Positions 52,708 to 64,000 of a stretch of DNA of 64,000 nt are shown here, piece after piece. The position numbers and the translations under genes were made by a program. Origin of the DNA: Chionis minor (taxonomy: Eukaryota > Chordata > Aves > Charadriiformes > Chionididae); contig VZSF01000864.1 of assembly GCA_013398295.1 (NCBI GenBank), positions 1 through 64,000 on the forward strand. The letters run 5' to 3'. Position 1 is the stretch's first letter. Every line of letters starts with the position of its first letter. The notes beneath the pieces were generated by a model. The model was not told the DNA's origin, ran no database searches, and worked only from the letters and a program-made list of their open reading frames with translations.

Positions 52708-55700
52708 GGCTTGGATTTTAAAACTGGCCTCTGGAATGAACATGCAATCTAATGCCTGAATAAACTCACTTAAGTCTCATGCAAGTGCAGGTTAGGTGAC
52801 TGAAAGGACATTTATCTTGTGCTGTTTCTAGGAATCTATGCTTCTCAGTATTGTAGGCTTAAACTTACCATCTAATTGTCCATTTGTTTTATGATTTCAA
52901 TGGTAATTTTGCCTGCACTTTAGGCTCACCACCACTATGTATGAACAATGTGAAATAACTTTTAGACCAGTAAGTATGTTGTCATTCATTACCAGTCCTG
53001 TATCTTCAAGTCAGTTTAAAATCAACATGTTTTAACTCTTTTTTTCTCAGTTTAATTCAAATTGCTTTTCCATGCTGCATTACATGACCAGGTTTTATAT
53101 CACAGAACATGTTAGTTTGAATTGTAGATACTATATGAAAATATTTAAAGGACAGCTACTTAATGTTATGGTGATATTTTACACCAGGTAAAATGTGTTT
53201 AAATTCATTAGATTTAGAGGAAGTGCAAATCAGGCAACAATGGATAATCGCTTTATACCTGTAGTAGTTATTGCTTCAGGCAGATGGGATTATTTAATGA
53301 GTCACTGATGAAATGCAGTAACAGAGGATATTAACATTGTACCTGCAGTGTCTAAGAAAACTTAAGGTGTAAGTGAAAAAACTTGAAAGAAATACTATTC
53401 TGGCATATTCATAAAAAAGGCATATTTTCTGTGATTTTTGTCTTTAATCCTTTTTCCTTATTTACAGAAAAATAAACACTAAATAAATCATCTGGTCTGA
53501 ATACTCAGAAGTTATTAGTCATGATTTTCTACAACTCATTTTTAGTTCAGCTCAAGACACTTGTCAAGCATTGGCTTTTCAGACCATCAGAGTGTGGCAG
53601 TGAGCTGCCTAAGCACAGGCAACTAATGCAACTTAAGACGTTCCAGATCCATCTGTTACCTTAGGAAGGTACGGTTATCCTGGAGGTCTTGTGTCATACC
53701 TATTAGCCTCATTTCAGGTATTCTAGGGCATCTCAGTAGTCTATATTTGGGCAGCTGAATTCCACGCTCCATGTCCACCACTTGGAAGCTAGCTTCTTTT
53801 ACCATTAAAACCAAATTAAGACCACAAAATTCAGGCTACAGAATATCAGTATAAGTCCTTCCAAAATGTCTTGTTTGTTGTTGTTGCTGTCATACCAGGG
53901 TACAAAGATTTACAGCCAAAGCACAGCCCAGGGTCAATGAGTAAACTGTGTTTGAAATGAGAAGAAAAAAAAAAGGAACTGATTTGCCACCTAGAGAAAC
54001 AGTAGGAATTGGGCAAGTTCTACTGGCAGCTAAAGCCATTTTATTCTATAAAAGTACCATCCAGAAACCATCACATGGGTTGTAGAATATCTTCAAGCTC
54101 AGAAAAAATTGGTAAGGGTAACAATCCAACCTTTGCAGAAGAGAAAAGGAACGCTCAGTGTAAAGAGGAAGAAAAGGAAGTGCGAAAGAAAAGTGAGGTA
54201 TGCTTAATTTTGTCCTGCTATTGTAGATATGCTAATAATTTCCTGAGTAGGCCTTATGCATTTCTAGTGTGTACTAAGATCAGAAGCAAGGAAGGGATGG
54301 TAGTTCACTTTCCACTAATTACCTACTCCTCAGAAATCCAGAACCTGTAAACTTAGTAACTTTAGAATGTTATTAGTTAGACTTATAAAATATTTTCATA
54401 GAATGTAATTCATAAGAAATTTATTTAAAAATATTGTCTGCAGCTGGGAAAGCAGTTTTGGTTTCTTTTTTTTAATAATGTTTCTGAACTGAAATAATTG
54501 GAAAGATGGTTTGGTCAAAATAAAATGGAAATTATGGTATTTTTAATTGCATGGAAATGAAAAACAGCCAACAGCAGTACAGCCCTAGCCTGGACAAATT
54601 CAAATATTGTGTCAAACCTTAGGTAAAATTGTCAGTTTTATTTTCAGATAGTTGTTGTGGTGTGACGATGTGGACCTGAAACTGCAGCCCTCACGCTCAA
54701 GTAGTACAAAGTCATAGTAATTTTCCTAGAAGGAGGAAGAGATTCATAGCTGTGTTAACTATATAAATTCCTCTCTGCCTGTATATGAGACCACTTCTAT
54801 TACAGAAAATGTATAAATAAACTGTGGTATAAAGATGGGTTCAGTTGTGTTCCACTTTCGATTGTATCAGTGTTATATGGTTTGTTATGGACTAAAAACT
54901 TCCTGAAAGCATCGCACAATAAAATAACGCTAAGATCACATCTGGCTATTTCTAACTGTAAAGGCACATTTTACTCTGGTATGAGCTGAGAAAGCATAGA
55001 AACATGGGACTTAATATCTTTGTAGCACATTTGGGATAGGAAACCAGAAAGTGATAATAACTTGAAAAACAACCTCTAGTTGGCTTTAGATACAAGGAAA
55101 GCTGAAGAAATTGGCCTGGAGCTATAGACTAGCAAGACCATTGGTGGATTATGCTGAAAGTCTAATTTTAAAAGAAATATATTTTTAACACAATAGCCCC
55201 CTGTGGGTGGGAAGAGAAGGACTCTATGCATGGACATCCGGCCCCAGTATGGGCAACATGTAGGGGCTACGATACTAGCCAGGATAGAAAGATGTCAAGC
55301 AGTAAGGCACAATTTCCCTGGGTCTACACTGGCTGTCTAAACTGGACTGAAGAGACATGATCCTTGGCAAGTTGTGTGTGACTGCCATAAAGTAGAAATC
55401 TTACACTATAAACTTTATAATATACATTGCTACCCACCCACTAAACCCATCCTGCTTGGTAAGTGAATTTCAGATTATGTCACTGAGTGATGTAGTTCTT
55501 TTCTTGCTGTAACCCCACTCGAAGTCCCCCCATGACATATCTACACAGCACGCATGGTCATTTCACAGTTGTCTCATCTTCATGCTGCCCTAATTTACAT
55601 ATCACAGTACCTGAGCTAACTCAGCTGTGTCTATATTAGGATTTTACAAGTCTGTCATGTTAGTCACAAAAAAGACTTACAGATAAGTATAATCTTGATT

Positions 55701-58700
55701 GAAACTCCAGATCTCCTTAACAACAGATTTCTGTACATTCTTGCTTTGCAGAATAGTGGCTGGTGCACCCCTGTGGTCTGGGTGCATCAAAGAAGTAATG
55801 AGAATTTCATGGTTTCAGCAGCAGCAGAAGATGCAAAAAATCTTTTAGAATGTACTGACCCCATCTCCCCCATAAACAGTAGACATACATTAATAGATAT
55901 CAAGTGATAGCTAAAATATACTTTAAAATAAGTAGCACATTAAAAAAAGGAAAAAAGAGAGCACAGAGAAATTTTGTATTGCTTATGTAAACAAAAGTTT
56001 TAGAAATTGTTAAGAGAGTGAAGAAAACCTTTGTGAGACCACATTAGGTTTTTTTAGGCCTAAACAAAAAGCCCAAGAGAGTTTTTAGAATAAATGTATA
56101 GTTTTTCCAGAAATTCTCAGTCCTGAGTGGCATTTGACTCTTTGTTCATCAGTGCCTTCTGAATTTAGAAAACTTAGCCTCTTCTGTGCTTTCAGTTTTG
56201 TCACTGCCTTCTACCACAGCAGCTTATTTGGGATTTCAATGAGGAAAACACTTCTTGTCTTTCTTTTACATATATATTTCCACATCTAAATATATACTTA
56301 CATTTTTGCTCAGGTTTTTGTCCTCTGAAATAAATTAAGAACATATGCAAAGCTGCTTGCTTTTGGGTTTTGCTTCCATTTTCTGTCTAATTCTAGCCAC
56401 GGATGCAGGAAATTTTCCTGCAATGTAGTGTTGCTAGCAAGCTTTATAACATGGAAGGACCACAATTTGATCATGTCTGATAAAAGCTGTTCATGATCTT
56501 AGAAGCTGACTTAAAGTATTCAAATATAAAGTCTATTTATTTAACTCATATGGCTGTTAAAAAAGACCAAATTATTCGCCTGTTGAATTAGTATGACACT
56601 AGTAGCCATGCAAGCAGTGTCTGATGTGTTCAGATTGGGTTTGCATTTAGTTCTAGAGGCAAAAGTTTAGATTGATGAACAATGTAAATGAATCACTCTT
56701 GGGCCTTGGCACTGAAGTATGTTATAATTGTAGCATAATGAGATAATGAAGAGACAGACTTTTTTTTTTTTTTAATTTAGAGAGTCTTGGGGATAAGAAT
56801 AGTTGAAAACAGAGAATACCAATTAGCTTCTCCATTTCCCTCTGCTCTTCTGCCCTCTCATCCCCAGTCTTTTTCCATTATAGACCTATTTCAGAATTGC
56901 AGTTGCTATATTTTTGTGATAATAGGTGTCTTTGAATAAGAAATAAAATGCATCACATGTAGGACATTCATCATGAGCATGCTATACACAAAGGTAGAAT
57001 TAAAGAGACAATTCATTCCAGATTTCAATGTTTTGAAACTTTTAATTTTAAATTTCAAAAGCAGCCATTACATGATGATGTTTGATGTACACCAAAACTG
57101 ATATTTCATATATAACACATCTGATATTTATTGAAAATGTTAGAAAAAAACATCCTAACCATCATAATTTAAATATCAGCTTGTTCGTACTCTCTTCAGG
57201 ATACTTTAAAGCAGGCCTAGAAGGGTCTATTAAATCACATTTAAACCCAGTACACTTTGCAGGTGTCCAGTATAATGAACGCTTTAAATGGCTATGCTCT
57301 AAGGTTAATTTGTTCTGTAAAATTGCCCAAACCCCTCTAGAGTATTCATTAGTAGAATAAAACAGAGACCTAATCCAGATAGATGCTAAAGGATTATCAT
57401 TATTACCGTAAGAATGACTTTGATAAAATTCTAATTGGTATTGCCACATGAGGACTGAACAAACGAAGCAGATTATGATAAATACTGGGTTTCAGACCTC
57501 TCTAACTAAATTCTGAGACTGGGGTAAAATAAAGTGATCAAATTCATCTGAAAACAGATAGCTACCTCAATTTACTCCAGAATTTCTTTGAGTGGCATGA
57601 AAGATAAAATTATACTCAACTGCAGACAATTAGAGCTAAAAGACTATTGCAGCACTCATTTTGCTTATAACAGCATCTTCATTGCAAACTGTCTTTTGTC
57701 TCATTAGCACAGGACTGACAGTTTTAAACTCGTAGTTATACAGATTCATCCATAATAATATCAAACATGATCATTATATTTTCTTTTATCTCTGCATTAT
57801 ATAAAAAGGAGAAATTTTCTGATGGGTCATTTATACACAAGAGAGAATTTATCTTATCTAAATAAAATTAAACTAAACCATCTTATTTTGTATTTAGATC
57901 TATAACTGGTAAAATTCCTGTGTCATGAAACTACAATTCCTATGCCACTAAAACACATTATGAGTTAGATAGTCATGGTATAGGTCCATCAAATAGAAAT
58001 TTTAATTCTTTTGTTGTCATTATGGTTTTTGTCCTTAGCAAAAATTATAAATCAGTATGTTTTTATGTGAGTCAATATTAAATTAACACCTATATTTGAT
58101 CTACGTTGAACTATACCACTCTTGAAAGAATAATTCCACTCAACATGAGTTATAGTGGCAGAACACAACCTTTATTTTTATTACTACAGGACAGTTGTCA
58201 CTGTAAACCAATGTTTTCTTTCTATGCTGTGTCCATCTGTCGAATGCTATTATTCTGGATACCTTTATTTTACAACAATGTGCAAAGTCAGATTATTACT
58301 TAGATTGTTTATGATAACTTAAAGGCCTTTTTAATTATAAGAAATACACATATTAGTATAGGCTACATAAAGTTAGCTGTCATATATAGGTGGCCTGAAT
58401 ATGTACCTGTGTTGTTATGTACTTTTTAAATAATGAGACAAATTCTGAAGTAAACAAACAACATATACATATATACAGATTTGAAGTATCTGTGTTTACA
58501 TCTGCAGTCACCTTCCACAAAGTTTCTGAGTAAATAAGACACACTTAAAGAAATTTAAGATAGCCCTTGTTAAGTATCTTTTAAAAAAACAAAACAGAAT
58601 CAATATTTCCTACTGAACTGGGGTATTCCCAGTCTAGCATTTAGATTTGAAAACATCTATACCTAAGGAAAATTATCTGAAATGTCAACAGATTGTAAGA

Positions 58701-61700
58701 ATAATATCCAGGAAGTTACCTTATGAATCATGTAGAATTTAAATATAAATAAAAGAGTCTAAAATTAGGGGAAAACAAAGCATTAAAGGTCTGGTTTTAT
58801 ATTATTTTTGAAAAAAAATGTTGAGGTAGGTTAGTGAAAAATATCTTGAAGTATATATTTCCAACAGTCTTCAAACAAATATCATATCTCTATTCTTTCA
58901 TTACACTGTTTACTTAGAACCACTAAAGGTTATAGCTGAGCATAGGCTGAATAAAAAGATGCCATATAATTCAGAAAGACCAATATAACGTGATTTTGCA
59001 GTGGTTCTGTTTTCTTTCTATAAACTAGTTCTCATATTTAATTCTTTAAAAATAAGTATTCTTATGATATCGTTTTACTGCTGATAGTCATCTGTTCCTT
59101 TACAATGTATTGGAAAATCATAAAAGAAGATAATATGATCTATTCAAGAGTTTTTCTTCATGAGCATTTCCTTATGATGTTGTAAGGTTTTATTACCTAT
59201 CCTATATGTCATCAGCAGGCAGCACTGAGACCACACCAATTCCACCACAGGCTCCTGTAATGTAAGTTTATAAGGCAGTCCTTGTATACATTTTTAGAGA
59301 TGAAATATTTAGGATTCAGGTATATATTTCCTGCTCCTTTTTACTCTGTCACATTTTAAAATAAAGACTTATGCAACATGGGTGATGTTTTTATCATAAA
59401 GTATATTAGCAGGAGAGCTACTACAATTTTAATTTATCTATTTGTATCACAAGAGTATTTCAAATGGCTCTATTGTACCTGTCTGTTCAAGTGTGAGCAA
59501 CTAAAATGTTATGGCACCAGCTACAAACAAGTCTGAGATGTTCTGTATTCTCAGGTCAAAAATAATGAACAAAACCTCCACATATTTTCTGAAATATGGA
59601 GACTAGTAATGTTTTGATTTTGAACAGCAGAAGTTTGTCCATTTTTTTCAACTGTATCAATCATTTAAATAAAAATATCCCCCTCTGCTCACCTCTCTCC
59701 CCATTATCTCTTTAGACTACTATTATAAACTTCACTATCGCTATTTTTTTCTCTAAATCTACTTTGATAGTGTATCACAGACCTATAGTTAGCCACATTT
59801 GAAGAACGTGGAGGTCTCACAAACACACCAGCTTCTGCTGTCAGTTCTGGAACAGAGATATTCAATTTTCCTTTTCCTATCCACTGCAGCTTCTCACACC
59901 TGATGCTTGCTTTTCTATGCTCCTTCTTTCCTAAATGGGTTTTCTGTCTTGGCAGTTGTTTCACCCAGAGAGACAGACAACTGGCAGAAAACAACTGCAG
60001 TAGTAAAACCTACCCTCTTTGCGATTTTGTGTGATTCTGATATGGGTTTATGTGCATTTTGTTTGAGGTTGGCCATCTCTGTCCACAGTTTGCTGTGTAT
60101 CTAATTCCTTTAGGCAAGTCCACAAAACCGTAAGTATAGGCATGGCCATACCCTTCCTGCAAAGCAGGAGCTATCAGACTGTTACTTGAATATCTCTGTC
60201 ACAAATCCAGTCCTATTTTTTTAATGACTATAAAATCTCTTCCTAATTGTTCTACTTTATTCCAGAATGAACTACACATGCTGTGTATTATGTACATTGT
60301 CTTAGAATATGTGCAGTTCTGATTCCTGGGAGTTTGGGATATTACATCTGGTAGACATACAGGTAATACAAGAAATCATTAAAAGGTTAAATAAAATTGG
60401 GTTTTAAAATAATAACAATCTATGTATTTATAACGTCACATTCAATAGAATACATATCTGGTAAGTCCCCACTGGGGAATAAAGGAGAAACAATTTTCAG
60501 CATTCTTGATTAAACAGGAATTTGTTCAGCCTAGCTGGAAGCTTTTCAATTTATTTTAGCTGATATTTAACTGATTAATTGAAATGGACCTAAATGTAGT
60601 AGCAAAAATTAAAAGCTAAACAACTCTGTTACTGGAATACAGATGAGTGAAAAACAACATATAGTTTGAGTCCATCAGTTGTTTGAATAAGTTGAGTCAG
60701 TGTTTTGGTGATTAAAATTAATTCTTTTTGAACAGTCATGCAAATTTTTCTGTTGTAAAAAATTTTCAGTGAAACAACTACCTGACATAGTGGAACTAAG
60801 ACCGCTGAAATATATTTCTCGTGCTGCTTTCTATCAGTTAAGGCTGATACCAAGAGTGAGAGACAAAGGAGGAGAGAAAAATGAAGGACTTCTGATTCAA
60901 ACAAAAAGCAGACCCCTGCAATTTCGTGATTTGTTTTCTTTCCTGGAAAACCATTATTAAGACTCTATGGATAAGACATTTTGAATGCTGTGCCTATAGT
61001 GCTGTTACCTACCATGGAGAGTCCATCTCAATTTACTATTACAGTGTCTCAAGCTTCTCTACTGTTAAGTGCTATTGATGTCTCTTGTTCCACATCCTCG
61101 CAATTTCATCCATGCTGCCTTCCGGTAGCACGAACATTCACTGGAAAATTGCTAGCTCCTGTCTTATCACACTATCCTGTCTCATCACACTATCAGATTT
61201 AAAGTAGTGTCTACCTTTCCACTTCCTCTACTCACAAATCATCATAGATATATATAAACTATATCTTTTCATCTCCCATATCCTTCCAAATCTTTTTCCT
61301 GTCCCGTCCACCTACCTTTACACTTTTTATTGTCTTCTGTTGTCTCCTATACCCTGAGCTATAATTGAGTTAGATGCTTAAATTAATGTACTAAGTAATG
61401 TTTTTATCCAATTTAGGTTCAGCATGAAACATATGATTGTGTCTGCATAGTGCAACTTTTTTTTTTTTCTGGCAGATAGCTACTAGTAACTAAAAATTTT
61501 ATTCCCAGAATAGGCTTTTAAATGACATCCTATTTAAGTGTATATCTGAATTACTAGACATTTAAATTTTGTGGTTTTAAGATTAGTTATTTTGCACTCA
61601 CAAAGACTAAGAGCAAAGAAAATATAGGGAAAAGGAGAAGGGCAAACTGTTAGAAAATTGAAGGAATAATATATCTTAATAAATGATAAGTATTACTTTC

Positions 61701-62063
61701 CCATTCAGCAACCTTTAATAAATGTTTGTCAGCTCAGTTTTGTACATCTTGTTGGTCGTATTTGTCTATGAAGTATCCCTTTTTACTTCCCTGTTAGTAG
61801 GGAAGTAAAATTAGTTCAGTATGAGAGGGTAGTATAATCCTGAAGTCCTGAAATTATCTGAGAGACACTAGTAATCTTCATATTGCCTGACAGAACATTT
61901 ATGATTTTAGCTTTATGTATTTGCCAGACAAATTATTTTAAAGCTTGCCATTAAATCTAAAAATGTGTGGTCAGACCAAGAAAACACCCTTACATGTCCC
62001 TTGGCAAATTCATCATAGTGGTAAAGATCTCTAATAAACATCACATTCTTCAACAAGACAGAC
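52708..62063. other. Gene desert, unique AT-rich sequence
   Basis: About 9.4 kb with no supported gene. T runs occur at 56,760-56,773 and about 61,457-61,468. Positions about 57,180-57,350 look like a compositionally complex, possibly conserved block. Positions about 60,300-60,390 faintly resemble decayed plus-strand CR1 (GTGCAGTTCTG, then CATTAAAAGG) but are too short to call. A perfect hairpin lies at 61,781-61,810. Open frames up to 113 codons (54,009-54,350) show no recognisable domain. Confidence 0.5.
61781..61810. repeat. Perfect 12-bp inverted repeat with 6-nt loop
   Basis: TTTTACTTCCCT at 61,781-61,792 and AGGGAAGTAAAA at 61,799-61,810 are exact reverse complements around GTTAGT. Outside the stem, pairing stops. 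It could be a hairpin in RNA or a small palindrome arising by a templated mutation. Too short and unflanked for a confident microRNA call. Confidence 0.85.
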
Positions 62064-62240
<177 letters not shown>

Positions 62241-64000
62241 GATTCTGACATCATATGATGAGCTGTCGTACGCTAATGGTGGTGCTTCTTTTTGGATTGT
62301 ACTGTGTACTCAGCCTGGGAATTTTTTCAAAAAACCTGCTAATCTCTCCAGTTTTAATTGTTTAAAAGGGTCGACTTTTAAGATTAAGTAATTTCTGGAA
62401 ACACCTGGAAAAATGTATTCAAGGCTAGGTACAGCCCAAGTGTGACTGAGAAGAGGGGAGCCTTCTCAATGTAGGGATTACTGTCTGTTCTGCATAGTTG
62501 TGTGAGCCGTCACAGGCAGGACACAACCATGGAACAGGAACAACCACAAAACCAGAGTTGAAATGCGAAGAGGAATTTTAATCCTGATACCTCATGAACA
62601 AGGGGATCTCCAAAGTAGCATCCAGGCAGGGGCATGCAAGTGGGAATGCAGGCACTGCAGTACTCTATCCTTGCTAGAGAGCATTCTGAACCTGCTGTTC
62701 TCACCTGTGTGTCAGGGATTCAAGCAGGCGTAGTTTTCCACTGTGCTCTGACGTTTCCAACAGCGGGGCACAAATCTCAAGCATGTTTGGTAGGGCGGCT
62801 CTGTGTCTATCACAGGTCTATGTTATCTAAGCACAGATGCTCTACTTCTCAAGCAGACAAGACTAAACAATGATTAGTGCAGGTCACTTGAGTGTATTTA
62901 CAATCCTCCTCACCAGTGTTCCGTTATTTTCCCACCCAGAAACTTCCCAAACCAGACTTGGATGGAATGGAGGGCCACTGAAACAGAGAGCTAGCATTGC
63001 TGTTGAGCAGAGTTGCAGTTACACTCTCACTTCCATTCCTCCCATAGTCCAAGCACAACAGCAAGAAAAATGGGAGAGGGACTAGGGGTGAACCTAAAGG
63101 CCTCTTAATTCTTTTCTGCCCTGAGTGTATCCAGATTATCCTAATGTAATTTGTTAAGTTTACACATCTAATCTGAAACCTCTGAATTATCAATCTTCAG
63201 AATATTCATTCATAAGTACTGTGCATAAGACAGAAATATATAATCGCATATGGGATGTGAGGGTAGACAGATGAATAGAAGAAAAAAACTTCAGTGAATA
63301 GTAATAAACAGATTTTGAAATTTTAGGGTTTAGCATAAATAATAAGGAGGGTGTACCAGCTTGTACTTTTCAGAGCAGCTGGAAAGGAATAAATGAAGAG
63401 AGGTGAAGAAATACTAAACTGTATGTCAAGCTTGTCAGGACTACGAAGAAACTGAATTTTCAGGCATATCAGTGGAAGCAGGAAAAGAGCTACCTTGACA
63501 AAAGAATCTTTCTGAGGGTGTTCTTTTTGGGAAATTACTCTGTAGTGGTATGCAGAGTTTACACAATTATTTCTGGTCAAGTCTGCATGTAAAATTTTCT
63601 TGCTTCTCCTCCAGGTGCCTAACACTTAAGAAATATTGCAAAGGTTTCAGAAAAAAAATATTTAAAAATCACAGAACAGAACAGTGCCCATAACACCAAG
63701 AGCCATTCAGAATCTTCAACAGGTGACTCAAGTCCTGCCAAAGTACAGTGGTGAGACATGAAATTAATTAACATTCAATATAGTCTAAAATGCTTAATAT
63801 GAAAAGTATTTGCAAAATCCATTGTTGTTTTCATTACATTTATTCATCTGAGAATTTTTAGTGCAACACAGATCTTAAAATTGTTTACTACTCAATGGTT
63901 AATGTGTTCAGGTATTAATTGCTGTTTCTAATTGAGATGAAACACAAAAATATGACCGTTAGCCACTGAAAACATTTGTTTGGCAATTAATTCATGAATA
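62241..64000. other. Unique sequence, moderately GC-raised between ~62,430 and 63,110
   Basis: No supported gene. The first 0.9 kb after the microsatellite is less AT-rich than the background (for example around the AGCATCCAGGCAGGGGCATG at about 62,619) and might derive from an unrecognised old LTR or other repeat. I see no terminal repeats or primer-binding site. From about 63,200 the sequence returns to AT-rich background. Confidence 0.4.

Noticed and set aside
54009..54350. 113-codon plus-strand frame with a lysine/glutamate-rich middle
   Set aside because: The KE-rich part comes from a purine-rich stretch. The rest shows no family resemblance.
59704..59994. 96-codon minus-strand frame with varied composition
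   Set aside because: It looked protein-like (residues near SVPELTAEAGVFVRPPRSSN) but I recognise no family, and no exon structure or neighbouring coding segment supports it.
60300..60390. Possible further ancient plus-strand CR1 fragment
   Set aside because: Only two short words (GTGCAGTTCTG and CATTAAAAGG) agree, which is too little to separate from chance without a profile search.
60769..60960. 63-codon plus-strand frame with many charged residues
   Set aside because: No domain is recognised, and it is short enough to be expected by chance in 64 kb.
62430..63110. Possible solo LTR after the microsatellite
   Set aside because: The composition differs from its surroundings, but I found no TG...CA ends, target-site duplication, primer-binding site or polyadenylation arrangement.

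Overview
This window looks like 64 kb of a bird nuclear genome, AT-rich, intergenic or deep-intronic, with no protein-coding host gene that I can support. The evidence for a bird is a set of CR1 LINE (non-LTR retrotransposon) copies of different ages. Several end in the CR1 tail built from repeats of ATTCTATG, read as CATAGAAT on the + strand, and several keep recognisable CR1 reverse-transcriptase or ORF1 peptide. I see no mammalian-type SINEs or L1. I cannot name the species.

Layout. (1) Positions 1 to about 910 hold the 5' part of a minus-strand CR1: a CpG-dense 5' region at about 640-910 and a frameshifted ORF1 running off the left edge. (2) Positions 911-12,850 are mostly unique AT-rich sequence with CR1 fragments at 4385-4618 (+), about 6950-7400 (-, ancient), 8112-8541 (-) and 12679-12824 (-), plus a probable older LINE tail near 12,470-12,590. 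(3) Positions 12,850-23,280 are a 10 kb desert without a recognisable repeat, with one regulatory-looking block near 15.1 kb. (4) Positions 23,281-23,965 hold a broken minus-strand CR1, followed by a segment of unclear origin to about 24,115. (5) Positions 24,116-31,984 are unique sequence interrupted by a heavily decayed plus-strand CR1 at about 29,870-30,480. (6) Positions 31,985-32,515 are a sharp GC-rich but CpG-poor island that I cannot classify. (7) A TA/CA-type simple repeat lies at 33.2-33.34 kb and the best-preserved CR1 fragment at 35,300-35,853. (8) Positions 35,854-64,000 are another long desert with homopolymer and tetranucleotide tracts; the main landmark is a TTTC tract of about 175 bp at 62,064-62,240.

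There is no operon-like or pathway logic here. The open frames in the deserts are short (mostly 60-115 codons), show no domains I recognise, and are of the kind expected by chance. If the window does something for its host, it is most likely through cis-regulatory DNA. I list a few blocks whose base composition and clustered homeodomain, POU or SOX-like words make them candidate conserved elements, but conservation cannot be judged from one sequence. I found no CRISPR array, no rRNA or tRNA gene, no intact retrovirus and no convincing undescribed system.
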